The notes: generated from the letters alone by a model not told the origin. 32,870 bases of DNA from Planctomycetota bacterium (GCA_028280785.1 JANQLF010000006.1:1-32870), one strand, 5' to 3'; shown: positions 1 to 9,406, counted from the stretch's first letter. Made by a program: numbers and translations.

Positions 1-340
1 TTGCGGCAGCGATACTGAACAATTCGTATTTCCCTTGAAATAAACTCGTTGTAAACTTCCTCGTAAAAATTACCCTGACCTACGGGATGCTGGCAGCGAA
101 GTAAATGATCCATTTAGGCATTCTACACCCATTGGAGAAGATATTCAATCAATTCACCACAACCCTTGTGATAGCATCTCGCCGCACATTTACCCATCCT
201 GGGACACAACCTCATTATTTAGTCCGTTAAATACGGGTCCGATGGCAGGAGCACCCATCTCACTGTACGCCTCGTCGTCATCTGAATGACATACAAAAAA
301 GAAAACTTCCAGCGCAAACGACGTTCATCCTATATAGACT
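1..340. other. Gene-free left edge
   Basis: I find no convincing coding region, RNA gene or clear repeat here. Short open frames on either strand have no recognisable motif or ribosome binding site. It may be decayed sequence at the edge of the defence island. Confidence 0.5.
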
Positions 341-856
341 ATGCCTGAAAAAACGAAAGCCGATTTCGCCAAACAACTAAAAAAAGAGGGTTGCAAAACT
401 GCCAGGTTAAAAACTTCACTTGGTGTAAAATTTACCGAATCTCTCAAACACAAAAGCGTATAGAATCTGGGGCAAGCGAGACACACAAGCACATCTCTTT
501 TCAGCGATAGCAGAAAAAATGAGATGCTCACCGAGCACACTCACCCGCGTACTACAGGCTTCCCGCACAATACCACCGAAAGACGCTCTAAAATTGAGCC
601 GCGCTCTGCAGCCTGACAGAAAGGCCGACGATCAGAACATAAGGCTGCGAGACGATATTATAGTTCAGGCTTACGCCGCCTATGTAAGCAGAGTTTTCCT
701 GGATTTCTGGAGAAGTTTTGCAAGTTCGCTGACAAGAAAAATGAAATAGGCCAAAAACGAATAGTTCAGCTGGCAAAACGTGCTGCCGACTTACTTGGTG
801 AAATGGATGAACTCCGTGAACTCGGATCAGACAAAACAAAGAAACGCAAAAAATAA
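341..856 (+). pseudogene. Possible frameshifted Xre-like HTH gene remnant
   Basis: An ATG at 341 opens a 40-codon frame that stops at 461-463. The next frame, open from about 429 to 749, encodes a stretch resembling a Cro/C1-type helix-turn-helix (AEKMRCSPSTLTRVLQ followed by a leucine-rich helix). The first frame is open again from about 621 to the stop at 854-856, and its end is charged and helical (LAKRAADLLGEMDELREL). The order HTH then C-terminal helix resembles the intact small regulator at 10186. Two compensating frameshifts in an old gene would explain the pattern. The similarity was judged by eye and is weak, so this could be chance. Confidence 0.28.
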
Positions 857-869
857 CTTCAGATAAATA

Positions 870-1772
870 TCATAGCGACAATACCATATTTGGATTAGAA
901 TATGATAGGTAGTCCCCACGATATCCCAGTAGTCGCAGGATGTATTCACGTATAATATCATGACACCGATCATACATTCGCACTCTCGCATTGAATGTTT
1001 TGCGAGAAATTCCTGAATGCACTATTTCATTTCGCATTTTAATAATCAGCTTGAACCCCCTACGCATTCCAACATCATGCATCATCAACTTCAACAATTC
1101 CTCAAAACTATATTTAGGTGTTCTCCTTGATGGATTCTGCGCTTTCCTGAAATAACCTTGAAAATACGGTATGCCCTTTGATTTTGCATACGTATCTTTC
1201 AGACTCTCCAAAGCGACAAAAACCATCATTAATTGCACTTCTACAGGTTGCCCCAATCGCTCTGCATTAACCAAGTAATCGATTATGACTGGAATTTTTC
1301 TTACACGGCTCAATGATTTATAATTGTTAATTGTTTTGTGGATAAAATGCTGAACGATAGTTCCATTTTGAATATCGATCGTTGGACGGAAATACTGCAC
1401 TCTGCCTTGAGTTGCCATCTTGCTACTCTTTCCTGAGCCCTCTGGATACTCATAACCACATACAGACACCGGAGAAAGGGATGCAAACTGAAGCAACCAT
1501 GACAAGTGATTAACCAAACGTCTTGCTGCATCAACACGATATGGCGCAACATTATGCACAATCAAATCTGTTGTATGCAATTGTTGATCCGCAAAGGCTG
1601 TAACGGGCTGGCCGATTAGCGCGGGATCCTGAATTAAATCCACTTCGAACCCTAAATTTTTGAGAGGGATTTTATTGCGGACCCGACGCGCCCCAACATC
1701 TGTGAACTCTATTCCACCCACAAGGCAATTCGTAAGAGATGCCTTGTAATCCGGATGAACACTACGCTTCAT
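870..1772 (-). CDS. HEPN-domain protein, putative RNase toxin of a defence pair
   Basis: This 300-residue protein carries the HEPN catalytic signature R-x4-H near its end (RNEIVH, R247 and H252) inside a predicted helical region, after an N-terminal part of unknown fold. HEPN proteins with this motif are usually metal-independent RNases acting in abortive infection or toxin-antitoxin systems. The ATG at 1772 follows a GAGG about 7 nt upstream. It overlaps the end of the upstream HEPN gene by 11 nt, so the two are translated together. RNase activity is inferred from the motif. I do not recognise the N-terminal domain, although it has the general look of ApeA-like proteins. Confidence 0.7.
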   Translation of the reverse strand: MKRSVHPDYKASLTNCLVGGIEFTDVGARRVRNKIPLKNLGFEVDLIQDPALIGQPVTAFADQQLHTTDLIVHNVAPYRVDAARRLVNHLSWLLQFASLSPVSVCGYEYPEGSGKSSKMATQGRVQYFRPTIDIQNGTIVQHFIHKTINNYKSLSRVRKIPVIIDYLVNAERLGQPVEVQLMMVFVALESLKDTYAKSKGIPYFQGYFRKAQNPSRRTPKYSFEELLKLMMHDVGMRRGFKLIIKMRNEIVHSGISRKTFNARVRMYDRCHDIIREYILRLLGYRGDYLSYSNPNMVLSL

Positions 1773-2664
1773 TGTGAGCCTCGTTTATGAGCTGTATATG
1801 CGAGCAAACTAAATTAAACATGTGTTCAGCATGGTACCTGCTAGGCACCTCTGTAGGAGCAGGGCCCCTTCCATGAGCGCTGCCAATTTTATTCCTTATT
1901 GTTCCAACAGACTCAAGACATGGCGTATACCAGCTTGGCAAATACTCTGCTTCTATCAAATGTTTCACCAAGCGTGAGCAGGCATCTCTCTGAGGGTCAA
2001 AACTAAGTCCCTTTATCGCACATACCGACTTAATATAGCTTTCATAAGCTGAGCATGACTTCGTTATCGAGTCATCATAGTGACCCGTTTTGCAATCACC
2101 AAATGCATCAAGTAATTCACTGTTTGCCGTTGCATAATGATCACTCGAAAGGATCGTAAGCGCAGGTTTGACAGCACTTTCATATACTACTTCATCTGAA
2201 ATCGGTATGATCGTTGGATATTCTGTCTCAATAGTAGAATGTCCGCGGCCTGCGCCATTAGGGACAATATTTTCGATATAATCTGTTAACCTATAAGCCA
2301 AGAAACATTCATCGAATAAATTGTTGATATATTCAACGGCAGCTGGACCTTCTGTGCACGTTCTCTGCAAAAATAATGCTTCGATAAAATCAAGAGACTG
2401 TGCTCTATCAGAACAGAAGAAATGATTGACAACTGGAATGTCACTAATTGACGCCGCTGCATATGACGACGCATTAAGAGTACCGTACTCCTTCCGCAAA
2501 AAGATATCTAGCTCATTCAACAACTCATCAGCTGGGCTGATAATACTTCGATTAAACACATCTAGCCCATGAAGTAATCTGCTTTTGAAATCATCCGTTA
2601 TTTCTGTGCTCAGATTTGCAGGTCGCTGCTGGTTACGCTTTGAGAAAAGTCTATGTTTTGCCAT
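1762..2664 (-). CDS. Abi_C-type (HEPN) abortive infection protein
   Basis: This 300-residue protein ends with IRNKIGSAHGRG (R257, H264). That is the R-N-x5-H-G signature of the abortive infection C-terminal family, a branch of HEPN domains. The preceding helices (AYESYIKSVC) fit the same fold, while the N-terminal half (about 1-170) is unrecognised. The start at 2664 has a GAGGT about 9 nt upstream. The gene is first in a two-gene unit, and its last codons contain the start of the second HEPN gene. Family members are linked to phage-triggered growth arrest by RNA cleavage; that role here is inferred from the motif and the defence-gene context. Confidence 0.72.
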   Translation of the reverse strand: MAKHRLFSKRNQQRPANLSTEITDDFKSRLLHGLDVFNRSIISPADELLNELDIFLRKEYGTLNASSYAAASISDIPVVNHFFCSDRAQSLDFIEALFLQRTCTEGPAAVEYINNLFDECFLAYRLTDYIENIVPNGAGRGHSTIETEYPTIIPISDEVVYESAVKPALTILSSDHYATANSELLDAFGDCKTGHYDDSITKSCSAYESYIKSVCAIKGLSFDPQRDACSRLVKHLIEAEYLPSWYTPCLESVGTIRNKIGSAHGRGPAPTEVPSRYHAEHMFNLVCSHIQLINEAHNEA

Positions 2665-2829
2665 ATGAAATTACCTCGATGATAAGAATATACTCAAGAA
2701 AATGTTCCAGCGAGAAAAGCTCCAAGATATTGACGCCCTAAACACACACTAACACCTCACCATACCAGCCCTGACCGTCTCCGATCGGTCCATTAGTGAC
2801 TTAAAGCCACCCTGCTTATCCAAATTATA

Positions 2830-3669
2830 TCAACTCGAATCGGGCATTCTATCAATTTTCTTAATGTCACCAGTCACGACGTTTTTTAGGATAAAGGGGA
2901 CTGGATCGTCCTCCAACAGCATCTCTACTACATTCTCAGAAACGCTGACATTAGCCGAAATACCCAAGCACTTTATGCGTGGGAACATTGGATCGCCAGA
3001 TTGGATATAGAGCGGATCTTCAAACATATATTCTTTTCTCTCTAGACGACATGCCGCATTGGGTATCAGCTCCCCCTGTGCCTCAAAAAAAGAAACTATA
3101 TTATTGCCACTCGAATCCTCAAAAAAAATTTTATCCGCATCGTCTTCTATTGATATTCTTATTTCCTGATTCTCCAAGCCCAACCTTTTCTTCTCATATT
3201 GTACCCAATCCACATCTGGGATCGGTTTAACATCATCAATCATAGGCGTTAAGAGGTGCAATTTAATATGAATCTCTTTTATTTTACCGTCGAAATCACT
3301 GCCCTGCGGCTCCCTTAGCTCATACAACACAATACCATGCGCCTCTGCATAAGTTTTTGCACCAGATTGATATCCTTTTCGCGTAACGAATATTCCCTTT
3401 GGTGATCCGGGTATGTCCTCAATCACAGATTTAAACTGTAATAACTTCCCTTGATCAACTTTCTGCCCCCAGTCTTTAGCCTGAACAATCGTTTCATAAA
3501 CCACATCGTTAAGTTTAAATTTCCAATACACATCAATTTGATGTTTGGCCGTCTTTCCTTTAATTACAACATTATGTTGCACATCAATCGTAGTTACAGA
3601 ATCTTGATTCAAAATTTTTTGAAAAATGTGCTGAGTAAAAATTTCGTATGGAGTACCTGTGTTGGTCAT
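2830..3669 (-). CDS. Mrr-like restriction endonuclease
   Basis: The N-terminal domain has the Mrr/PD-(D/E)XK layout. Using the ATG at 3669, D46 in HQIDVYW and Q63-A-K65 in IVQAKDW form the metal site. They are followed by the usual helix (KLLQFKSVIEDI) and the GIFVTRKGYQ...A...GI strand-helix unit. Q in place of E/D in the last motif is common among Mrr-type enzymes, which cut modified foreign DNA. The C-terminal half (about 150-279) is unrecognised and may choose the target. I prefer 3669 over the in-frame start at 3705 because AAAGGG lies 7 nt before it. It sits among abortive-infection genes on the same strand but is separated by short gaps, so it may be independent. Confidence 0.78.
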   Translation of the reverse strand: MTNTGTPYEIFTQHIFQKILNQDSVTTIDVQHNVVIKGKTAKHQIDVYWKFKLNDVVYETIVQAKDWGQKVDQGKLLQFKSVIEDIPGSPKGIFVTRKGYQSGAKTYAEAHGIVLYELREPQGSDFDGKIKEIHIKLHLLTPMIDDVKPIPDVDWVQYEKKRLGLENQEIRISIEDDADKIFFEDSSGNNIVSFFEAQGELIPNAACRLERKEYMFEDPLYIQSGDPMFPRIKCLGISANVSVSENVVEMLLEDDPVPFILKNVVTGDIKKIDRMPDSS

Positions 3670-3739
3670 CTGATTCCCTTTACTGTTTGGTTTATATGCG
3701 CTCATAGCGAGAGGGCATTATCCTAACTACATGAATTTC

Positions 3740-4948
3740 TCACGGCATAAGCGGAAGATGTTCAACCTGCACCAAATCCAACCAATCTTCTTGGATGTGC
3801 CCAATACCTAAATTTTGATCCGATGAGTTCCGTACATTCAATGCAAGGTTTGGTTTACCAGTGTGACTACTTGCAAAAACAACCCCATGTATTTCATCCG
3901 GTGCTGATTGCCCTGGCTGCGAAATTTGTAAATGACGAGCCTTAAATAAATACTCAAAGATCACTTGCGTAGGCGCATAATGCAAATCAACCGAAGTGTT
4001 CCGCTCTACCGGATTAGAAATGTCACGGGCTAGATCATGCATGAAACGAATGATTGCAAGACGATCTCGACCCGGATCACTCCAGTAACCAGGCACTGGC
4101 GGTAACTCTGTAAAGTCCACTACTCGAATATCTCGCTTTGTTCTGAAAGTTCCCTTGGTGCATATTGCAGCCTCTACACCATCCCATATCTCTTTCACAG
4201 CCGTATCATAGTCAAAGGCTCCATAAAACATAGAAATCCCTGCTGGACTCATTCGGTTTGCCTTAGCAAATTCACTTGCCGGAGCTCCAACTGCATTCAT
4301 ACCAGAGAATTTATCCCTCGTATTCACCCTAACCCGGATTACCTCTGTGCCTGCTGGAATAATTCGGGTCAATTCATAGGCATCAATGTGGTGGCTTATC
4401 TCCATCAAAGTCATCATAGGACTCGTGCTATCTGGATGCCCTTCATCAGTCTCCGATTCGAAAGCAAAAGAAAACCGCAGGCGATGTCTGACCGTTGTGC
4501 AAAACACAGTCCATCCGACAGACAATCTCTCATAAGGGTGCATCAGTGCCCAATCAAACTTTACCCATTCTGAACTACTTGCCCCTTCTGCGATAGCCTC
4601 AAGAAAATTGTATTCGACGGCATCACATGCTTCCGACATCACCATTTCATCCCCAGACATATGCTCTACAAGCCAACCTCCTTCTCGTGAATTATAAGGC
4701 ACTCCAGCACCATCGATTGACTCAAAGCTAGCCATTAGCGATGACATAATCCTGTCCTGGATCACTACAGCTGTTGTAACTTTAACAGAAACACGATCAC
4801 AGAAATCACAATCACCCAAAGAACTATTGGCGTCGTGAAGAGACAGTAGATCTGAGTCCAGTATGCAATCTCTACAGACCATCCTCTCGTCATGAGACCA
4901 GTAACCACGCTCCTCAGCCTCCATCATCGCCCGTTTCGCTCCACCCAT
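3740..4948 (-). CDS. HEPN/RES N-terminal domain protein with RES domain
   Basis: A 402-residue protein. The N-terminus has two CxxC pairs (C25/C28 and C47/C50) that probably bind zinc. The middle looks like the helical domain found N-terminal to RES domains (HEPN/RES-NTD1 type). The C-terminal half from about residue 205 matches the RES family: RVRVNTRD, then ANRMSPAGISMFYGAFDYDTA with E following, and a late conserved region. Stand-alone RES toxins degrade NAD+ by phosphorolysis, so this larger form is plausibly an NAD-depleting defence effector. The ATG at 4948 is preceded by GAGGGG at 8 nt spacing. No small antitoxin gene lies next to it, unlike RES-Xre pairs, so control may be built into the N-terminal part. 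Confidence 0.75.
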   Translation of the reverse strand: MGGAKRAMMEAEERGYWSHDERMVCRDCILDSDLLSLHDANSSLGDCDFCDRVSVKVTTAVVIQDRIMSSLMASFESIDGAGVPYNSREGGWLVEHMSGDEMVMSEACDAVEYNFLEAIAEGASSSEWVKFDWALMHPYERLSVGWTVFCTTVRHRLRFSFAFESETDEGHPDSTSPMMTLMEISHHIDAYELTRIIPAGTEVIRVRVNTRDKFSGMNAVGAPASEFAKANRMSPAGISMFYGAFDYDTAVKEIWDGVEAAICTKGTFRTKRDIRVVDFTELPPVPGYWSDPGRDRLAIIRFMHDLARDISNPVERNTSVDLHYAPTQVIFEYLFKARHLQISQPGQSAPDEIHGVVFASSHTGKPNLALNVRNSSDQNLGIGHIQEDWLDLVQVEHLPLMP

Positions 4949-5236
4949 GGCACGATCCCCTCAACAGTATAACAGTACTCAAATTACCTATTTAAGTCCA
5001 TTAAATAAATTCAAGAGGATGACAGTCCACTTTCCACCATCTTTGTTTTAGCAATCGACCTACAACACCACTTTATTCCTAGAATCTCCCTACTCTCCAT
5101 CCATTTATTTATAAATGTGTTGGAACAACCTATTCTGGATTTTATAGTACATTGTGACAACTTTGTGACACCATAATCAAAGGCGCTGCAGGTGTTCCTA
5201 TTCACAGTCTTGTCAACTTGTAAATCTTTAAACTAC
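4949..5236. other. Intergenic region with promoter-like AT-rich DNA
   Basis: Non-coding DNA between gajB and the RES gene. A short open frame on the minus strand (5011-5205) has no recognisable protein features and is probably spurious. The only structure I see is the direct repeat at 5152-5170. It must contain the promoter of the RES gene unless that gene is read through from Gabija; no hairpin terminator is visible after gajB. Confidence 0.5.
5152..5170. promoter_or_regulatory. Tandem TTGTGACA repeat
   Basis: TTGTGACA occurs at 5152-5159 and again at 5163-5170, an 11-bp period that puts both copies on the same face of the helix. This is typical of a tandem protein-binding site. It lies about 200 bp upstream of the RES gene and just past gajB. 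The binding protein is unknown. Confidence 0.35.
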
Positions 5237-7075
5237 CTAAGTAATGACGCTAATATCATCTTCGGAAAACAACTTCTGTTGAAGCAGTTCCTGCTTTGCC
5301 GAAAGAGCATTGTTAGTGTAAAACAGAATTCGGAGGTTTTCTTTAGCCCTAGAAAAGCAGACATAAGCTAGATTTTTGCTTCTTCGGAATTGACCCTCTG
5401 TTGGGTCACCTGACGTTTCTGGTGCTAAAAGCTTCGTGAAACTGTAATTGTTCCAAGCAGCCTCAATGTCATCAAATAGAACAAGTACATCAGAGTATTC
5501 TTCCCCCTTCACACCGTGCTGCGTGCTGTATGCGGTGTTCTCTTGAATGAAGTCGCAGTATGCAACAAGTTCGTCTGTTTTCATGGCGAAGAATTCGTCG
5601 CAAAGCCAGTCACCCTTCTCAAGCCCATAAGCCTCTTCGTGATACTCCTCAGACCTCGGAACTCTCGCTAAATGTTCACCAAGACGCTCCGAGATCCTGA
5701 TTAGCTCTTTTTCTTGGCAATATTCAAATACGTTTTTCACATTGCCGCTGGTCCACAACTCGTCGAGTTCTGAGACCACCTGCCTAGATAATTCGACCAT
5801 TTCTTTTAATGGCCGATCTTGGTTCTTCCCTCGGACATCGAAGGCCGTGCCAATTGTCCTTAACAGGTCGACAACCAGGCGTTGATCTTTATTTCGATTA
5901 GCTTTGATAAGAGGCCAAATTGCAGTCACTATTGGCTTAAGCAAAAAATGCTGACCTGATTCATAATCCTCTTGAGAGGTAGCCGATGCATATGAGCCGG
6001 TAAATAAGCGGTTAATACCCGTAAACCCTAAGCGTCGTGCGATCATCTGTCGCGCCAAAAATAGCCGAATAACGTCGTTTCTTCCTTGCCAACCCCATGC
6101 TTCGACTGCTTGATCCATGCGCTGCAAAGCGCGATCGATCTGCAAATCGGAGTAGCGCTTTCTGGGAGCCTCTGGGGATTCCGCTTCAACAAGTGTGATT
6201 TTTACACTCCCTTGTCGTCCTTTATTTTTTCCTGCTGGATATTGCTCAACGTCTTTTCGAAATGCGTTTAAAAAAGTAATTACACTTTCGGAACAACGAA
6301 AATTCTCAGTTTTTTCGATAGTTTCTCCACCGGCAGGCGGCCGAAAATCTTCGGCTCGTTGTTCGAATATCTGCTGCCATGGGTCGCCAAAGTAACCGAC
6401 GACTGGAAGACCACTATTCTCTGTGACAATATTAAAGGCTTCCACAACAACAGGAAAGGTGTCTTGGGCCTCATCGACAAAGATATAGGGGTATCGAAAT
6501 CCGAACGCTTTACGAAAAACCTCTCTGTTAATCAGTAAATAGCCTGCTATTTCGATGACGTCGTCATGACTTAACTTTCCTTCTGAGTAACTGCTATAGA
6601 CGGAATCGTCATATCGGAATACAACCACCTCGTCCAGTTTTTCTGCCTCTTCAGTGAGCTTTGCGACTTTTTCCCTTGCTTTACGTGCCGCCTTGCTGTT
6701 ACCACCATTATCCTTCTCAGCTGCCTTCACGATGAGTTTCGGTATTCGTGATTCGCGCAAAACTTTTCGTATGTCATTGGTAAAGGTTTTGATCTCACCC
6801 CACAAAAAGCTGTGAAGTGTCGAAATGGAAAATAGATCGTCAAAATCTAAACGCGTTGAGATTACATTCACAGCGCGCTTGGTGTATGTAATACATGCCA
6901 CTCGCTGTCCATTAATACGTAATTCAGCACCATAATTGATACGCACTAGATTGAGCGCATCAATAAGTGACGAAGTCTTCCCAGAACCTGCTCCCGCGAT
7001 AACAGCGAAGCTGCGTTGTTCATTGAGACACGTAGCCACTTTCTGATCAGCTTCCGTCTGAATTCGTTCCGACAT
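5237..7075 (-). CDS. gajB: Gabija protein GajB, UvrD/Rep-like helicase
   Basis: A 612-residue superfamily 1 helicase. Visible motifs in order: Walker A AGAGSGKT (27-34), Ia-like ITYTKRAV, Walker B DEAQD (201-205), motif III GDPWQQ (230-235), motif IV-like ENFRCSESV, motif V GVKGEEY, and motif VI FSRAKENL near the C-terminus. It follows gajA with one base between the gajA stop and this ATG, so the two are co-translated. In Gabija, GajB joins the GajA tetramer and is thought to be activated by DNA ends made during phage replication, consuming nucleotides. This copy is longer than the well-studied one of about 494 residues. A charged, probably coiled insertion at about 115-150 lies between motifs Ia and II. 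Confidence 0.92.
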   Translation of the reverse strand: MSERIQTEADQKVATCLNEQRSFAVIAGAGSGKTSSLIDALNLVRINYGAELRINGQRVACITYTKRAVNVISTRLDFDDLFSISTLHSFLWGEIKTFTNDIRKVLRESRIPKLIVKAAEKDNGGNSKAARKAREKVAKLTEEAEKLDEVVVFRYDDSVYSSYSEGKLSHDDVIEIAGYLLINREVFRKAFGFRYPYIFVDEAQDTFPVVVEAFNIVTENSGLPVVGYFGDPWQQIFEQRAEDFRPPAGGETIEKTENFRCSESVITFLNAFRKDVEQYPAGKNKGRQGSVKITLVEAESPEAPRKRYSDLQIDRALQRMDQAVEAWGWQGRNDVIRLFLARQMIARRLGFTGINRLFTGSYASATSQEDYESGQHFLLKPIVTAIWPLIKANRNKDQRLVVDLLRTIGTAFDVRGKNQDRPLKEMVELSRQVVSELDELWTSGNVKNVFEYCQEKELIRISERLGEHLARVPRSEEYHEEAYGLEKGDWLCDEFFAMKTDELVAYCDFIQENTAYSTQHGVKGEEYSDVLVLFDDIEAAWNNYSFTKLLAPETSGDPTEGQFRRSKNLAYVCFSRAKENLRILFYTNNALSAKQELLQQKLFSEDDISVIT

Positions 7076-7076
7076 A

Positions 7077-9158
7077 TCAGGTTTCCGAGAACGGCTGTTC
7101 TTGAACGGTTTTGCCTAGACGCTGTTCAAGCCAAAGCAAGCCATCCACGATATATCCAGGTGTCACCCACTCCGTCTTTGAAGCCAATACATCCAGTGCA
7201 AAGTCGGTTTTTTTAAACCTCGATGATTTGATGCGCTCGAATATAGCCTGATAAGCCTCTTTGAGGTCGCTAGGTAAATCTATCCCTAGGCTCAAATCAC
7301 CGCTTCGTAGGAAGGTGAAATTATCATACGCAAACGCCTCTTCGATGGTTCGAGGAATCATTCTAGTTTCCTGATCATTGTCTTTGACCTGTATTCCAAT
7401 TTGGAACGCCACGCAGCGATCCTTTCCTTCATCCTGTTTCTGATCGCGCGTTAAAGCTAGTAGGTCCTGAACTGTGTTGACATTGAAGAACTTTTTCAGA
7501 GTGGCATTGGAGGTCAGCGCACCTGAATGATCTCCTCGACACACTCGATGCCTTCCTTCAGGATCAATTGAATCAAGGTCGGTGATGACTAAGTGCGGAA
7601 TATTCAAGAAACTAAGCAAGCCCTCAAAACGGTGCGCGTACGCCCCACCGACTTCTAAGATAGATAGGTACTTTGTACGCAGCGAGTCGGTAGTTTTTTC
7701 AATCATCTTTGGCAGCAATAGCTTCTCTACGGTTCCCTCCACCAATATTGCCGCATCAGCAAAGAATAAGTCGCAGTGCGACAACTTTAAATAACGAAGA
7801 AGAAACCGCTTCGCATCTTTAGAATCAACTTGTCCTCCCTCAATTTTTACCGGATCCGGTTGAAAACTACGTAGACTATGCACCTTGGATGCATTTAGAG
7901 TTGTGGCCTTTTTACGATTTTCACCTTCAAGTTCGCACCGTTCGAAGTAGCGAACTTTCTCAAAATCCACCGTATCCAAGATATGAGGTGCATGCGTTGA
8001 CACTATGAACTGCGGCACTAGGTCAGGTTGTGACACCGCATTAGCAGCACTTGAGATGATATTCCAGATATTGGCAATGAACGTTTGCTGCACTTGCGCA
8101 TGCAGATGAACTTCAGGTTCTTCGATGAAGATCAATTGACAGAGCGGTCTGTTACGTTTTGTTCGCATCCACTGTAAATGGAAATGACTGATCTGAATCG
8201 CCATATAGATAAGGTTCTTGAAACCCAGTCCGTTATACGATTCAGGCAATTCGTGTTGTCGTTTTTTATCAATATAAATCAGGTCAGTATTACCCTGAAG
8301 GGCCACAAGTGGACTCATTGAAGATACTATTTTGAGATCTCGATCATTGACGGAAGGAACTCCAAGACCTCTAATAACATCCATTAGACCGCTAAAATGC
8401 GTTTCGTAATGATCAGTCAATTTCTGATTGTTTTCATCAATTACCTGATATGCGCTTTGCTCAGTTTCAGCTTGCTCTAAATTCTTTTTATAGAAATCTG
8501 AAAATGCTGTAGACAGACGGCTACCTCTACTGGCTTCGTCATCATCAACATTTCGTTGAGCATCTACAAAATCCACCCTCAACAACTCTCTAAGCAAAAG
8601 TTTTCCGTCCCTGCTGTCTAGCAGTGTTTCTACAATTTCTTGGCCACGATCATCGAGCGAGTAGTATACGATTTCGTAGTGTTGCTTTAGATTTAAATCA
8701 GTTCCAAGAAACTGGGAAAGAGCCTGAGTCCGTTTCTCTCCATCATTCGATAGGGGATAAGCGGCGAAATATTCAGCGCGCATTTTTTCCGGATCACGCG
8801 GCTTGTATTTCAACCGGATACCAACCTTGTCGAGTTCATCCGACAGCTCTGGTAGCAGCATAAACGCACGTCCAAATGAAATGTGATTAGGATCAATCGA
8901 AAACCAAAGATCCAATTCGATCGTTGGAAGGCATTCCTTGTCGCCGCCCTCACCAAACACATCTATTGATGGAACTTTCGACACCGAAAAGTCATGCACC
9001 TTGAAGTCTCTCCCACCAAGGAAACAACGAAATGCTGCTGCCGCGGAAGTCTTCCCGCTGTTGTTCGGCCCGACGAAAACAGTTTCATCTTCCTCGATCT
9101 CGATCGCGATTTTCTCCAAACGCCTGAAATTTCTAATGACTATATTTGCGATTTTCAT
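7077..9158 (-). CDS. gajA: Gabija protein GajA, OLD-family ATPase-nuclease
   Basis: A 693-residue protein with an ABC-type ATPase head and a Toprim nuclease. Walker A is GPNNSGKT (30-37). A signature-like stretch YNGLGFKNL lies near 306-314, Walker B is IFIEEPEVHLH (341-351), and a switch histidine sits in STHAPH (385-390). The Toprim part has E472 in LVEGTVEK and D525/D527 in ITDLDSID. Known GajA proteins form a tetramer that nicks DNA at specific sites and is held inactive by nucleotides; phage infection lowers nucleotide levels and releases it. It is first in the pair with gajB. The start at 9158 has only a weak AGG-type binding site, but the N-terminus MKIANIVIRNFR is typical of the family. 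An AT-rich TATATA at about 9210 may be part of its promoter. Confidence 0.92.
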   Translation of the reverse strand: MKIANIVIRNFRRLEKIAIEIEEDETVFVGPNNSGKTSAAAAFRCFLGGRDFKVHDFSVSKVPSIDVFGEGGDKECLPTIELDLWFSIDPNHISFGRAFMLLPELSDELDKVGIRLKYKPRDPEKMRAEYFAAYPLSNDGEKRTQALSQFLGTDLNLKQHYEIVYYSLDDRGQEIVETLLDSRDGKLLLRELLRVDFVDAQRNVDDDEASRGSRLSTAFSDFYKKNLEQAETEQSAYQVIDENNQKLTDHYETHFSGLMDVIRGLGVPSVNDRDLKIVSSMSPLVALQGNTDLIYIDKKRQHELPESYNGLGFKNLIYMAIQISHFHLQWMRTKRNRPLCQLIFIEEPEVHLHAQVQQTFIANIWNIISSAANAVSQPDLVPQFIVSTHAPHILDTVDFEKVRYFERCELEGENRKKATTLNASKVHSLRSFQPDPVKIEGGQVDSKDAKRFLLRYLKLSHCDLFFADAAILVEGTVEKLLLPKMIEKTTDSLRTKYLSILEVGGAYAHRFEGLLSFLNIPHLVITDLDSIDPEGRHRVCRGDHSGALTSNATLKKFFNVNTVQDLLALTRDQKQDEGKDRCVAFQIGIQVKDNDQETRMIPRTIEEAFAYDNFTFLRSGDLSLGIDLPSDLKEAYQAIFERIKSSRFKKTDFALDVLASKTEWVTPGYIVDGLLWLEQRLGKTVQEQPFSET

Positions 9159-9406
9159 AGCAACCTAATTCGCCAAACGAGTTGATTACACCTTTAAAAG
9201 CTAACAGTATATATAAGTGGAAGGAAGACTATCACTACGCTTTTTTCCATCAAACGAGTGTTATGCGAATAACTGACTATCAAGAAATTTGAGTCTTGGT
9301 CTACACATGCTTATCATACAAGAAATGCCACTGACCACTATCCAGTGAGCTCCTTCAATTGATAACGGTACATATCGAGGAATGTCTGCGCACCCCGCCT
9401 CATCGC

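Noticed and set aside
5011..5205. 64-residue minus-strand open frame between gajB and the RES gene
   Set aside because: Composition is Cys/Ser-rich without motif, there is no ribosome binding site, and it spans the direct repeat and promoter-like DNA.
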